Positions 23,239 to 31,380 of a stretch of DNA of 45,100 nucleotides are shown here, one piece after another; position 1 is the first letter of the stretch, and the number at the start of each line of letters is the position of its first letter. The notes beneath the pieces are model-generated. The model saw nothing but the letters and a program-made list of their open reading frames with translations. It was not told the DNA's origin and made no database searches. The stretch is from NCBI GenBank assembly GCA_012521895.1, contig JAAYLK010000028.1, positions 1 through 45,100 of the forward strand. The letters are read 5' to 3'. Both the position numbers and the translations under genes were made by a program. The DNA comes from Clostridiales bacterium. Lineage in GTDB: Bacteria > Bacillota > Clostridia > Christensenellales > Aristaeellaceae.

Positions 23239-25107
23239 ATGGATTTGCGTGCCGTCCGCCAGCCGGCGGATATCAAACTCTTAAACCAAGCCCAGGTGGA
23301 CGATCTGGCAAAGCAATTGCGGGAGCGCATCATTCAAGTGGTCAGCCAGAACGGCGGCCACCTGGCCAGCAACCTGGGCGCGGTGGAATTGACCCTGGCC
23401 CTGCACCGCGTGTTTGACAGCCCCAAGGACAAAATCCTCTTTGACGTCGGGCACCAGTGCTACGCCCACAAGATGCTCACCGGGCGCGCGAACCAGATAG
23501 ACAGCCTGCGTCAGTTCGGCGGCATTTCCGGCTTTCCCAAGCAAACAGAGAACGAGCACGATGTCTATGGCACCGGCCACGCTTCCACCGCGATTTCGGC
23601 GGCCCTGGGCATGGCGCGCGCCAGGGACATCAGGGGCGGACGCGAGCATGTCATCGCGGTGGTGGGCGACGGGGCCTTCACCGGCGGGCTGTGCTATGAG
23701 GCGCTCAATGACGCCGGGCACACAAAGACCCGGATGATTGTGGTGTTGAATGACAACCAGATGAGCATCGCGCCCAATGTGGGCGGCTTGAGCAACTACC
23801 TCAACCACATGCGCACCTCCAAGGCCTGGCTGCACTTAAAGCGCCGCCTGTCCGCCTTTTTCCTGAAACTGCCGGTAGTCGGCAAAACGCTGTATAACCT
23901 GCTGCAGCGGGTGAAGGATTCCCTGAAAAACTTCTTCATCAAGGACCATTTTTTTGAAGCCCTGGGCTTTCACTACATCGGCCCGGTGGACGGCCACAAC
24001 GAGCGCTACATGGAAAAAATCCTCCAGCGCGCCAAGGGTTTCCAGGAGCCGGTCATCATCCACGTGGTCACCCAAAAGGGCAAGGGCTATGAGTACGCCG
24101 AGAAGGAGCCCTGGAGCACCCACGGCGTCAACCCCTTCCACCCCGACAGCGGCCTGCCCCGCAGCAAGGCGCAGGCGCGCTCCTTTGGCAAGGCCGCGGG
24201 CGAGGAATTGGTGGAATTGGCCAAAAAGGACGAGCGCATCGTAGCCATCTCCGCCGCCATGGTGGAGGCCACCGGCCTGGGCGCCTTCCAAAAAGCTTAT
24301 CCTCACCGCTTGTTTGATGTGGGCATCGCTGAAAGCCACGCCGTCACCCTGGCGGCGGGCCTGGCCAGCCATGGTATGAAGCCGGTGGTGCCCTTGTATG
24401 ACACCTTCCTCCAGCGCGCCTATGACCAGGTGGTGGTGGACATCTGCCTGCAGGAACTGCCGGTGGTGTTTATCTTAGACCGCGCGGCCATGGGCGGTGC
24501 GGACGGCCCCACCCACCACGGCGTCTTTGGCACGGCGCTGCTGCGCCATGTGCCCAATGCCGTGGTGCTGTCCCCGCGCAGCGTGGAGGAATTGCAGTCC
24601 ATGCTGCGCTACGCCATGTCCCTTGATACGCCTGTGTTCATCCGCTATCCCCGCACCGAATCAGAAGGCATGCAGGAGCTTCCCTATGGGCAATTTTTGC
24701 CGGGCAGGTGGGAAGTGCTCCACCCGGAAGGCTCCCTCTGCCTGATCGCCACCGGCCCCATGGTGAAGGAAGCGCTGGAAGCGCGGGAATTGTTAAAGAA
24801 ACAGGGGATTACCGCGCGGGTGGTGAACGCCTCCAGCATCAAACCCCTGGATATACAGCTCATCAAGGAATTGAGCCTCAGCAAAACCCCTTATTACGTG
24901 CTGGAAGAGAACATGCTGGCGGGCGGGCTTGGCAGCGCCATCGCTGAGCTGTGCGTGCAGGAAGGCCTGCAACAGCCGGAGCATATCTTCGCCCTCGCGG
25001 ACGCCTTTGTGCCCCACGGCAGCCATGAAGAGCTGCTGGCCTATGCCGGCCTGGACGCCAACAGCATCGCGGGCAGCCTGATCAAACTCAAGGAAGGCAT
25101 CGCGTGA
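23239..25107 (+). CDS. dxs: 1-deoxy-D-xylulose-5-phosphate synthase
   Basis: A 622-residue thiamine-diphosphate enzyme, normal length, for the first step of the MEP isoprenoid pathway (pyruvate plus glyceraldehyde 3-phosphate). Motifs: NGGHLASNLGAVELTLALH, FDVGHQCYAHKMLTGR, the ThDP site GDGAFTGGLCYEALND...NDNQMSI, HVVTQKGKGY, and the transketolase middle with FDVGIAESHAVTLAAG and DRAAMGGADGPTHHG. The ATG at 23239 has GGAGG 6 bases upstream; the same frame is open upstream but overlaps recD2 and the promoters. Its TGA overlaps the GTG start of tlyA. Confidence 0.97.
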   Translation: MDLRAVRQPADIKLLNQAQVDDLAKQLRERIIQVVSQNGGHLASNLGAVELTLALHRVFDSPKDKILFDVGHQCYAHKMLTGRANQIDSLRQFGGISGFPKQTENEHDVYGTGHASTAISAALGMARARDIRGGREHVIAVVGDGAFTGGLCYEALNDAGHTKTRMIVVLNDNQMSIAPNVGGLSNYLNHMRTSKAWLHLKRRLSAFFLKLPVVGKTLYNLLQRVKDSLKNFFIKDHFFEALGFHYIGPVDGHNERYMEKILQRAKGFQEPVIIHVVTQKGKGYEYAEKEPWSTHGVNPFHPDSGLPRSKAQARSFGKAAGEELVELAKKDERIVAISAAMVEATGLGAFQKAYPHRLFDVGIAESHAVTLAAGLASHGMKPVVPLYDTFLQRAYDQVVVDICLQELPVVFILDRAAMGGADGPTHHGVFGTALLRHVPNAVVLSPRSVEELQSMLRYAMSLDTPVFIRYPRTESEGMQELPYGQFLPGRWEVLHPEGSLCLIATGPMVKEALEARELLKKQGITARVVNASSIKPLDIQLIKELSLSKTPYYVLEENMLAGGLGSAIAELCVQEGLQQPEHIFALADAFVPHGSHEELLAYAGLDANSIAGSLIKLKEGIA

Positions 25108-25904
25108 AGCAGCGGGCGGACCTGGCCCTGGTTGCCCGCGGGCTGGCCCCCAGCCGCGAAAAGGCGCAGGCGCTGATTTTATCAGGGAAAGTGTATATTT
25201 CCGAACGACGGGTCGATAAGGCGTCCGAGCCGGTTTTATCGGAGGATGATTTGTTGATCCGCGGAGAGGATGAACACTTCGCCTCCCGCGGCGCGCACAA
25301 GCTGGAGCAGGCCATCCAGGTGTTTAGGGCGGATGTAACGGACGCCGTCGCCATGGACATCGGCGCGGCCTCCGGCGGTTTCACCGATGTGCTGCTGCGC
25401 CACGGCGCCAGGCATGTGTACGCCATCGACGTGGGCTATGGCCAATTGGATTGGAAGTTGAGGCAGGACGAGCGCGTCACCGTCATGGAGCGCACCAACG
25501 CCCGCGGGCTGACCCTGGACCAGTTCCCTCTGCGCCCGACCCTCACGGTCATGGACGTCTCCTTCATCTCCATCCGCCTCATCATCCCCACCGCCATCGC
25601 CATCATGGGGGAGCAGGGGCGCTTCCTGACCCTCATTAAGCCCCAGTTTGAAGCGGGTAAAGGCCTGGTGGGCAAGCACGGCGTGGTGCGTGAGGCGGAT
25701 ACCCACGAGGCGGTGCTGCGGGGCATCCGTGACTTCGCGGCCACTCTGGGCTGGCAGGTGAAGCAGCTGACCTGGTCGCCCATCAAGGGCCCCAAGGGCA
25801 ACATCGAGTTCCTGGCGGACATCCGGCAAGGCGAAGAGTTCCTTGTCAGTGATGAAGACATCAAACAGTTGGTGGCACAGGCGCACAAGACGTTAAACAC
25901 CTGA
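25104..25904 (+). CDS. tlyA: TlyA family rRNA (cytidine-2'-O)-methyltransferase
   Basis: A 266-residue TlyA/hemolysin-A family RNA methyltransferase. The N-terminal S4 RNA-binding domain (about 1-60) has REKAQALILSGKVYI and ASRGAHKLEQA. The FtsJ-like domain has the SAM loop AMDIGAASGGFTDVLL, AIDVGYGQLDWKL, TVMDVSFISIRLI and LIKPQFEAGKGLVGKHGVV. These enzymes 2'-O-methylate rRNA cytidines. The start is GTG overlapping the dxs stop (GTGA); dxs-tlyA adjacency is common in Bacillota, though the usual downstream argR/recN genes are replaced here by a terminator. Confidence 0.94.
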   Translation: MKQRADLALVARGLAPSREKAQALILSGKVYISERRVDKASEPVLSEDDLLIRGEDEHFASRGAHKLEQAIQVFRADVTDAVAMDIGAASGGFTDVLLRHGARHVYAIDVGYGQLDWKLRQDERVTVMERTNARGLTLDQFPLRPTLTVMDVSFISIRLIIPTAIAIMGEQGRFLTLIKPQFEAGKGLVGKHGVVREADTHEAVLRGIRDFAATLGWQVKQLTWSPIKGPKGNIEFLADIRQGEEFLVSDEDIKQLVAQAHKTLNT

Positions 25905-25918
25905 TGTCAAACACAAGC

Positions 25919-25953
25919 AAAACGGCTCCCCGCGCTTGGGAAGCCGTTTTTTT
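25919..25953. terminator. Terminator between tlyA and the VanW operon
   Basis: AAAACGGCTCCC pairs with GGGAAGCCGTTTT (one bulge), with seven T at 25947-25953. It is strong for tlyA on the plus strand; the four A on the left give a weaker T-run for the convergent minus-strand operon. Confidence 0.85.
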
Positions 25954-25964
25954 GATGATAGGCT

Positions 25965-26969
25965 TTAGTCTGCCCTGTAAATCGCGATGGTCAGTGCGCC
26001 GTCCTGGGCGGTGCCGTCAATGCGCACCGGGAAATCGTAGAGGTTGCTGATGATCAGGTTCTGGGTCTTGTTGCCCACCGCCGCGTCCGCGCCATGGGGC
26101 AGGTAGGGGGCTGCCGCCGGGCCATGGGGCCGCCGGTGCAGGATGTTGATGCCGGGCAGCTGCAAAATCACGTTGTACAAGGTGCTGGACACCTGGCAGG
26201 TGCCCCCGCCGTAGCCCTGCACCACCTCGCCGTCCACCAGGGCGTTGGCGGGCAGGTAGCCCACCTTGCGGGAGTAGGGGCCGATGTGCTGGTTGAAGTC
26301 CAGCTTGTCGCCCTGCGACAAGGTGTACAGGGTGAAGCGGTCACAGGCCACCTGCAGGTTAATCATGCGGTTGATGTTGCTGGGGTCGGTGGTGATGCGG
26401 TAAAAGGAGGTGTAGGCGGCGATCGGGGCTTCGCTGCCCGCTTCCTCCAGCTTGTTGATGGGCTGGATTTCGCTGAAGTGGTTGGTGTTGATGTAGGCAT
26501 ACTGGCGGTGGTAAATCAAGCGCCCCCAGCCGTCCTGAATGTCAATCAGGGCCAGGCGGCCGCCGTCCTTGATGGTGATGAGGGTCTCGGCGTTTACATC
26601 AGGCGCTGTCTGCACCGGCGCTTCGCCCACAACCCAGGCCAGGTACTCGTTCTCCACCGTGGAGTAGGGCGGGGTGGTGGCGGGGTTCACGGTCTTGACG
26701 GAGGAGTCCACCATCAGGTGGCGCTTGATGTAGCCCACCTGGTCCCTGTGGCGCACGCGCAGCCAGGCCGGCTCCACGCCCAGGATGTCCACTTGGCGCA
26801 TCTTGGGGATATAGCCCAGCTTGGCGCTTTCCTCGTCCATCTGGGCGTACAGGGTGATTTCGCGCACCACCTGCCCGCGGTAGAGGGCGACCTCTTCCTC
26901 AGCATATGCGCCAACAGCCGCGCTTAGCAGCAAGCCCAGCGCCAGGAGGAGCAACAATGCCTTCTTCAT
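25965..26969 (-). CDS. Secreted SH3-VanW family protein, copy 1
   Basis: A 334-residue exported protein. The signal peptide (MKKALLLLLALGLLLSAAVG) has a signal peptidase I-type AYA|E site. Two SH3-like repeats follow (REITLYAQMDEESAKLGYIP, and APVQTAPDVNAETLITIKDG with the WGRLIYHRQYAYI strand). The C-terminal VanW domain has the marks SFYRITTDPSNINRMINLQV, DFNQHIGPYSRKVGYLPA, QGYGGGTCQVSSTLYNVIL and RRPHGPAAAPYLPHGADAAV. VanW proteins occur in glycopeptide-resistance clusters and widely in Gram-positive envelopes; the function is unknown and resistance is not implied. Its ATG overlaps the stop of the paralogue upstream. Confidence 0.9.
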   Translation of the reverse strand: MKKALLLLLALGLLLSAAVGAYAEEEVALYRGQVVREITLYAQMDEESAKLGYIPKMRQVDILGVEPAWLRVRHRDQVGYIKRHLMVDSSVKTVNPATTPPYSTVENEYLAWVVGEAPVQTAPDVNAETLITIKDGGRLALIDIQDGWGRLIYHRQYAYINTNHFSEIQPINKLEEAGSEAPIAAYTSFYRITTDPSNINRMINLQVACDRFTLYTLSQGDKLDFNQHIGPYSRKVGYLPANALVDGEVVQGYGGGTCQVSSTLYNVILQLPGINILHRRPHGPAAAPYLPHGADAAVGNKTQNLIISNLYDFPVRIDGTAQDGALTIAIYRAD

Positions 26970-28000
26970 CAGACTTCCCTGTAGATGGCCACAAACAAGG
27001 AGCCATCCTGGACGTGGGAGGTGATGTAGATGGGGAAGTCATAGTCGTTGCGGAAGACCAGGTTGAGGCGGCCAGAGGAAGCGTCCACCCCATGGGGCAG
27101 GTACTTGATGCCGTTGACCCCATGGGGCGCGCGGCGCAGCACGGTCAAGCCGGATAGCTGCAAAATCACGTTGTACAGCGTGCTGGACACCTGGCAGGAG
27201 CCGCCGCCGTAGACGTCAAACACCAGTTCGCCGTCCACCAGGGCGCCGGCAGGCATATAGCCGTTGGAGGCCCTGAAGGGGCCCACTTCGTTGTTGAAGT
27301 CCAGCTGCTGGCCGGGGGCCAGGGTCTTGGACATGCGCTGCCCGCCCACATCCAGGTTATTGATGCGGTTGATGTTGTTCTCACTCTGGGAAATGTCATA
27401 AAAGGAGTTGTATACCGCGATGGGCGTCTCTTCGTTGCCTTCTTCCACGCTGGCGGCCACCATGTTCAGTTCCGCCAATTGCCGGGTGTCGATATAGCCG
27501 TACTGGCGCTTGAAGATGGTGCGCGCCCAGCCGTTGTCCACGTCCAGAAAACCAATTTGCGCGCCTTCGTGCAGGGTGATCAGGGTCTCGCTGTTTTGGT
27601 TGGGGGCGGCCTTGATGTCCACCGTCTGGCTCATGGTGGCAAAATACTGGTTGAGGGCGGTGCCAAACTTGGGCGTGTTTTTAAAGTCCAGGGCAACCGG
27701 GTCCTGGATGCGGTGGCGCAGCACATAGCCCACCTTGCTCCCCATCAGGATGCCCACAAAGTTGGGCTGCACTTCCACAATCTGGATGGGGTGGCCGGGT
27801 TTGAAGTTGTCCAGCACCTTGCTGTCCAGGTCCGCCTCAGCGTAGACATTGGTGGTGCTGTTGGGGTAAAGGGTGGAGATTTTGGCGTTGTACAGCACCG
27901 TGGGCGCAGCCAAAGCGGGCAAGGCACTTACAATAATCAAGCCCACCAGCGCAAGCAGCAGCAGGCGTTTTGCCTTACTGCTTTTTCTGTAATTTTTCAT
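26969..28000 (-). CDS. Secreted SH3-VanW family protein, copy 2
   Basis: A 343-residue paralogue of the next gene, with the same order: a positively charged N-terminus and signal helix (LLLLALVGLIIVSALPALAA), two SH3-like repeats (NVYAEADLDSKVLDNFKPG; IKAAPNQNSETLITLHEG), then VanW with SFYDISQSENNINRINNLDV, DFNNEVGPFRASNGYMPAG, YGGGSCQVSSTLYNVIL and RRAPHGVNGIKYLPHGVDAS. The two copies differ at many positions, so the duplication is old. The start at 28000 is preferred because GAGGA lies 8 bases before it; a GTG at 28006 is too near that site. It overlaps the DUF896 gene by 26 bases. Confidence 0.9.
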   Translation of the reverse strand: MKNYRKSSKAKRLLLLALVGLIIVSALPALAAPTVLYNAKISTLYPNSTTNVYAEADLDSKVLDNFKPGHPIQIVEVQPNFVGILMGSKVGYVLRHRIQDPVALDFKNTPKFGTALNQYFATMSQTVDIKAAPNQNSETLITLHEGAQIGFLDVDNGWARTIFKRQYGYIDTRQLAELNMVAASVEEGNEETPIAVYNSFYDISQSENNINRINNLDVGGQRMSKTLAPGQQLDFNNEVGPFRASNGYMPAGALVDGELVFDVYGGGSCQVSSTLYNVILQLSGLTVLRRAPHGVNGIKYLPHGVDASSGRLNLVFRNDYDFPIYITSHVQDGSLFVAIYREV

Positions 28001-28181
28001 AAACACCGTCCTCGTTTTCTATCCAGATGTTTTCCAGCGTTGCGCGCATGCCCTCGCGGAAGGCAGTCAGGTATTCCTTGCGGAGCCTGGCCTGTTCTTC
28101 CAGTTCTTCCATGCTCAGGCCCTCGGCCTTTTGCTTGCGCGCCAGTTGGTTAATGCGCTCCATGAGCTCTTTGTTGTCCAA
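27975..28181 (-). CDS. DUF896 (YnzC-like) small protein
   Basis: A 68-residue all-helical protein of the DUF896 family, which is found almost only in Bacillota. The pattern ERINQLARKQKAEGLSMEEL, then EEQARLRKEYLTAFREGMRA and TLENIWI matches the family along its length. The role is unclear, though B. subtilis YnzC belongs to an SOS-induced operon. The start is TTG at 28181 with AGGAGGA 7 bases upstream; the ATG six codons later is too far from the ribosome site. It lies within an envelope operon, overlapping genes on both sides. Confidence 0.88.
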   Translation of the reverse strand: MDNKELMERINQLARKQKAEGLSMEELEEQARLRKEYLTAFREGMRATLENIWIENEDGVYEKLQKKQ

Positions 28182-29124
28182 GCTGATCCTCCTGATGGAT
28201 TAACAATATACCCAGGGTTACGGGGATGGCAAGCACGGCCAAGTACAGCGCGTAGCTGAACAGCTTGCCCAGTTCCGACCGGTCAATCAGAAATTCGACG
28301 CCCACAATGGCCAGCAGCACCACCGGCACGCTGATCAGCGCCAGGATGGGCAGCAGGCGGCTGTGAGGCCGCGCTTTCAGCAAGCGGATGGCCAGGACGA
28401 TGATCGTCACTGAAAACAATGCTGCCGACAGCACCTGCTGCACGCCCACAAAGCTGTAGCGCAGGTGGCCGTCATAGCGCAGGCTCTCCATCAGTGTCTG
28501 GCTGACGCCAAACAGCAGGCAAAACAGGGTGAAGACTTTTCCTTCTCTGCCCTTCTTGTGATACACCTTCAGCAAAATGACCAGCAACACCGCGGCGATC
28601 ACAGCTTCCAGCAAATAGGTGCGCAGGTAGGCGTCGTATTCATCGCGGCGGGCCAAAAAGCTGTTGATGAGAAACTCTGTGGTCAGCGGCCGGCTGACAC
28701 CCAGCGCGGTAAAGCCCTCGCCCAGGCGCGCTGGGACCAGAAAGGCCAGCACCGCCAGCGCGACCAGGTCCAGCGCCTTGCTTTTCTTTACCCCGGCAGA
28801 GCGCGCCCCAATCAAACCGGCGATGAGGGCGCCAGCCAGAGCGCCATAGAAGGCATACCCGCCGTAGGAGACCTTGAACAGGTTCTTCAACGTGAGCAGC
28901 GGCGCGAAATTTGGATCCAGCAGGGCAAAGGCCAGCCTGGCCAGCACAAAGCCCAGGGGCAGGGCAAGGATGGCGGTAATCGCGGCCGCCCTGTGCAGTA
29001 TTTCGTCTTTTCGTGAAAGGAAAAACAGTACCGCAAGCGCCAGCCAGCAGCCCAGCATCACCATCGCCCCGTAGGCGAAGGCCTGTTTCCCCAGAAGGAT
29101 CAACGTGGCGCTGTCGTCAAACAT
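28150..29124 (-). CDS. Lgt-like membrane protein lacking the catalytic motif
   Basis: A 324-residue polytopic membrane protein, about eight or nine helices. It resembles prolipoprotein diacylglyceryl transferase in GGYAFYGALAGALIAG (compare the lgt GG-x-AIYGG) and in ESLRYDGHLRYSFVGVQQVL (compare EGLRTDS...VSQVV). The signature GRWGNFFNGE of the lgt at 16868 is replaced by ARLGEGFTALG, without the Arg-Asn residues needed for catalysis. An extra C-terminal pair of helices is present. It is probably not an Lgt enzyme; a lipid- or glycan-handling role is possible given its operon with GT2-GtrA and VanW genes. The ATG at 29124 is 4 bases after the preceding gene. Confidence 0.75.
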   Translation of the reverse strand: MFDDSATLILLGKQAFAYGAMVMLGCWLALAVLFFLSRKDEILHRAAAITAILALPLGFVLARLAFALLDPNFAPLLTLKNLFKVSYGGYAFYGALAGALIAGLIGARSAGVKKSKALDLVALAVLAFLVPARLGEGFTALGVSRPLTTEFLINSFLARRDEYDAYLRTYLLEAVIAAVLLVILLKVYHKKGREGKVFTLFCLLFGVSQTLMESLRYDGHLRYSFVGVQQVLSAALFSVTIIVLAIRLLKARPHSRLLPILALISVPVVLLAIVGVEFLIDRSELGKLFSYALYLAVLAIPVTLGILLIHQEDQLGQQRAHGAH

Positions 29125-29128
29125 GGTA

Positions 29129-30109
29129 TCAGTCCCCGTCGATGCTTGCAAAATAGATCATGTCGCTTTGCGCGCGTTCGTTGGCCTTGGTCTTGCTTTG
29201 GTAATAGCCGCCGTTGAACACCAGCGTGGCGGAGTTGCCGCCGTCCAGGTTGAACGCTTGCTCCGCGCCCAGTTCAAACATGATGTCCGCCATCTCGGCC
29301 ATGGTGACGCCTTCGGAGTTCTTCCTTCGGCCTTCCACCAGCACCACCATGTAGTTCAGCGGCTCCAGCTGGGCGATGGCCATGCGCGGCTCCTTGCCGT
29401 TGGGGTTGTAGTCATACTTGTCGTCAATTTCTAGCACCTGGTAATCCTTCACCAGGGCCGGGCCGAAGGTGAAGGCGTTGATGATGCTGCGACCGGATGC
29501 CATAAAGGCGTTGTAGGCCTCTTCATCGGATTTGATGAAGAGGTTGAAATCGCCGTTTTCGTCAATGATCAGCAGGTCCTTCCGGGCGTTGAGCTTCTGG
29601 CGGATCATCTCGCCCATGCGGTACTCAAAGCTGGTTTTCACCGGGTTGTTGCTGTAGTAATTGGCATTGAGCGCCAGTACCGCGTTGTTCTTTTGTGCCA
29701 TGGAGGAAATCAGCGCCACCTTGGATGAACCCGGTTTGCCGGCGGTGGCGGTGCGCAGTTGGCTGGGGTGCTTGATGGTGATGGAGGCCACGCGGATGAC
29801 CAGGCCGTCGCGCTCAATGGTTTCCAGTGTCAGGTTAATGCTGTCATCGCTGTAGCCGGACCCGGTGAAGTTGGCTTCCTTCAGCGGCAACCCGGGGGTG
29901 AAGTCGATGGGCAGGGGGGTCAGGGCTGTCTCCGCTTTGGCGGAAGGCATCAAGAAATCCAGCAGGCTGCTGTCGCTGTCTTCCCACATCTCCTCCATCA
30001 TCTGGGTCTTGTAGTCATCCAGCACGGCGCCCGAGGGCAGGATGAAGGGGAGGGCCAGGCTCATCAAAAAGGCCAACGCAAACAGCAAAACAACAGTTCG
30101 TTTCTTCAT
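29129..30109 (-). CDS. Exported phosphodiester glycosidase (NAGPA) domain protein
   Basis: A 326-residue exported protein. The N-terminal signal or anchor helix is KKRTVVLLFALAFLMSLALPF, then an acidic stretch (MMEEMWEDSDSSLLDF). The C-terminal NAGPA domain has ALNANYYSNNPV, the FTFGPALVKD and MAIAQLEPLNYMVVLVEGRR strands, MAEMADIMFELGAEQAFNLD and the hallmark NLDGGNSATLVFNG. The family includes the human enzyme that uncovers mannose 6-phosphate, and bacterial relatives act on cell-wall or exopolysaccharide phosphodiesters. The ATG at 30109 has AAGGAA 9 bases upstream. It starts 2 bases after the glycosyltransferase, suggesting action on the same surface glycan. Confidence 0.9.
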   Translation of the reverse strand: MKKRTVVLLFALAFLMSLALPFILPSGAVLDDYKTQMMEEMWEDSDSSLLDFLMPSAKAETALTPLPIDFTPGLPLKEANFTGSGYSDDSINLTLETIERDGLVIRVASITIKHPSQLRTATAGKPGSSKVALISSMAQKNNAVLALNANYYSNNPVKTSFEYRMGEMIRQKLNARKDLLIIDENGDFNLFIKSDEEAYNAFMASGRSIINAFTFGPALVKDYQVLEIDDKYDYNPNGKEPRMAIAQLEPLNYMVVLVEGRRKNSEGVTMAEMADIMFELGAEQAFNLDGGNSATLVFNGGYYQSKTKANERAQSDMIYFASIDGD

Positions 30110-30111
30110 AA

Positions 30112-31215
30112 TCAGTGCTTCCTTTCCTGAGGGGAGGTAAAAACCCAGGATTTTGAGATGCGGTAGTTGACAAAGAACAGCCCGGTGTCCACCAGCACCT
30201 TGGCCAGCGTGCGGCCCATGCCCACATAGAGGTTGAGCCAGTTGACCAGGGCAGCTGAGGCCAGCATCACCATCACCACCAGCAGGCCGTAGCGCAAAAG
30301 GGAACCGCGGCTGCGCTGGATGCGGAAGACAAACTGCCGGTTCATCCGGTAATTGAACAGCGCGCTGCACACGCGGGCGATGGCGGTGGCCGCCAATACC
30401 GGGCCAAAATACTTGCTGCTGGCGAAATTCGGGAAAAAGGTCGGGATGACCACCTTGTCCAGCAGGGTGAACAATCCGATGTCCAGCAGGGTAGACAGGG
30501 CGCTGGCGGAAGCGAATTTGAAAAAGTTGGCAAACAGCAGCTTGTAAATCCGCGCGGAATCGTGGAAGGGCCGGAAATGGGTGCCGGTGTTGCCTTCCAA
30601 ATAGATGGTGTCAATGGGCACAATTTCAAAGCCGATGTGCCAGCCCGCGCAGTGGATGAGCATGTTCATCTCATACTCAAAGCGGTCCCCCGGGATGTCC
30701 ATCATCAGGGGCATGAGTTCCTTGCTGATGCCGCGCAGCCCGGTCTGGGTGTCGGGCAGCCAGTGTCCGTACAGCAGCATGAAAAAGAAGCTGGTGAGCC
30801 GGTTGCCCGTCTTGCTCTTGGGGGGCACGTTGTCGCTGGCGAAATCACGGCTGCCCAGGATCAGCTTGCCCGGGTGGTCCAGCATCGCCTGCGCGGTCTT
30901 GAGGCAATCGGGCGCGGTGTGCTGGCCGTCCGAGTCCGCTGTAATCACCCCGGGCGCGTCCGGATACTCCCTGAGGATGTGCACCATGCCGAACTTTAAG
31001 GCAAAGCCCTTGCCATGGTTGGTCTCATAGCCCAGCACCGCGCATTCGGGGTGCTTTTTGAGGGCGTTGAAATACGCGGCGTATTCGGGGCCGGAGCCAT
31101 CGTCCACCACCACAATGCGCGCAAAGCCATGCGTGATTAAATCACTGACATACTGCCCCAGCTTTTCATCCGGGTGCAGCGAGGGGATTAAAATGATGGC
31201 GTCTTCCTTGCGCAG
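30112..31215 (-). CDS. GT2 glycosyltransferase fused to a GtrA-like membrane domain
   Basis: The N-terminal half is a DPM1-like family 2 glycosyltransferase: AIILIPSLHPDEKL, VVVDDGSG (about 36-42), ADSDGQHTA (about 93-101) and DTQTGLRGISKEL. The C-terminal GtrA domain (about 231-361) has four helices (FFKFASASALSTLLDIG, ALFNYRMNRQFVF, and on to FFVNYRISKSWVF). Such proteins make and flip polyprenyl-linked sugars for surface glycans. Start choice: no ATG is near. AGGAGG (31230-31225) lies 9 bases before an in-frame CTG at 31215, giving MRKEDAIILIPS. A GTG at 31248 has no ribosome site and falls at or before the predicted transcription start, so I prefer CTG; using GTG adds 11 residues. Confidence 0.88.
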   Translation of the reverse strand: MRKEDAIILIPSLHPDEKLGQYVSDLITHGFARIVVVDDGSGPEYAAYFNALKKHPECAVLGYETNHGKGFALKFGMVHILREYPDAPGVITADSDGQHTAPDCLKTAQAMLDHPGKLILGSRDFASDNVPPKSKTGNRLTSFFFMLLYGHWLPDTQTGLRGISKELMPLMMDIPGDRFEYEMNMLIHCAGWHIGFEIVPIDTIYLEGNTGTHFRPFHDSARIYKLLFANFFKFASASALSTLLDIGLFTLLDKVVIPTFFPNFASSKYFGPVLAATAIARVCSALFNYRMNRQFVFRIQRSRGSLLRYGLLVVMVMLASAALVNWLNLYVGMGRTLAKVLVDTGLFFVNYRISKSWVFTSPQERKH

Positions 31216-31251
31216 AAACCTGGCCCTCCTCGCGTTTACTGACCACACCCC

Positions 31252-31280
31252 AGTATAACCGTTGCGGGCTTAGAATGCAA
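31252..31280 (-). promoter_or_regulatory. Promoter of the GT2-GtrA/VanW operon
   Basis: On the minus strand TTGCAT (31280-31275), 17 bases, TATACT (31257-31252). Transcription would start near 31245, downstream of the GTG codon at 31248. Confidence 0.5.
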
Positions 31281-31331
31281 AAGGGGACCAGCGGGCAGGA
31301 AGGATGCCGGGCTTTGATTTTTTCCGGAAAT

Positions 31332-31340
31332 TGGTATACT
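31332..31340 (+). promoter_or_regulatory. Extended -10 promoter of the Eis-like gene
   Basis: TGG followed by TATACT, 41 bases before the ATG at 31381; a TTGATT 15 bases further upstream is a possible weak -35. Confidence 0.55.
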
Positions 31341-31380
31341 GCTATGTATCGGAATTTATCAAGCAAAGAAGGTAGCACGC

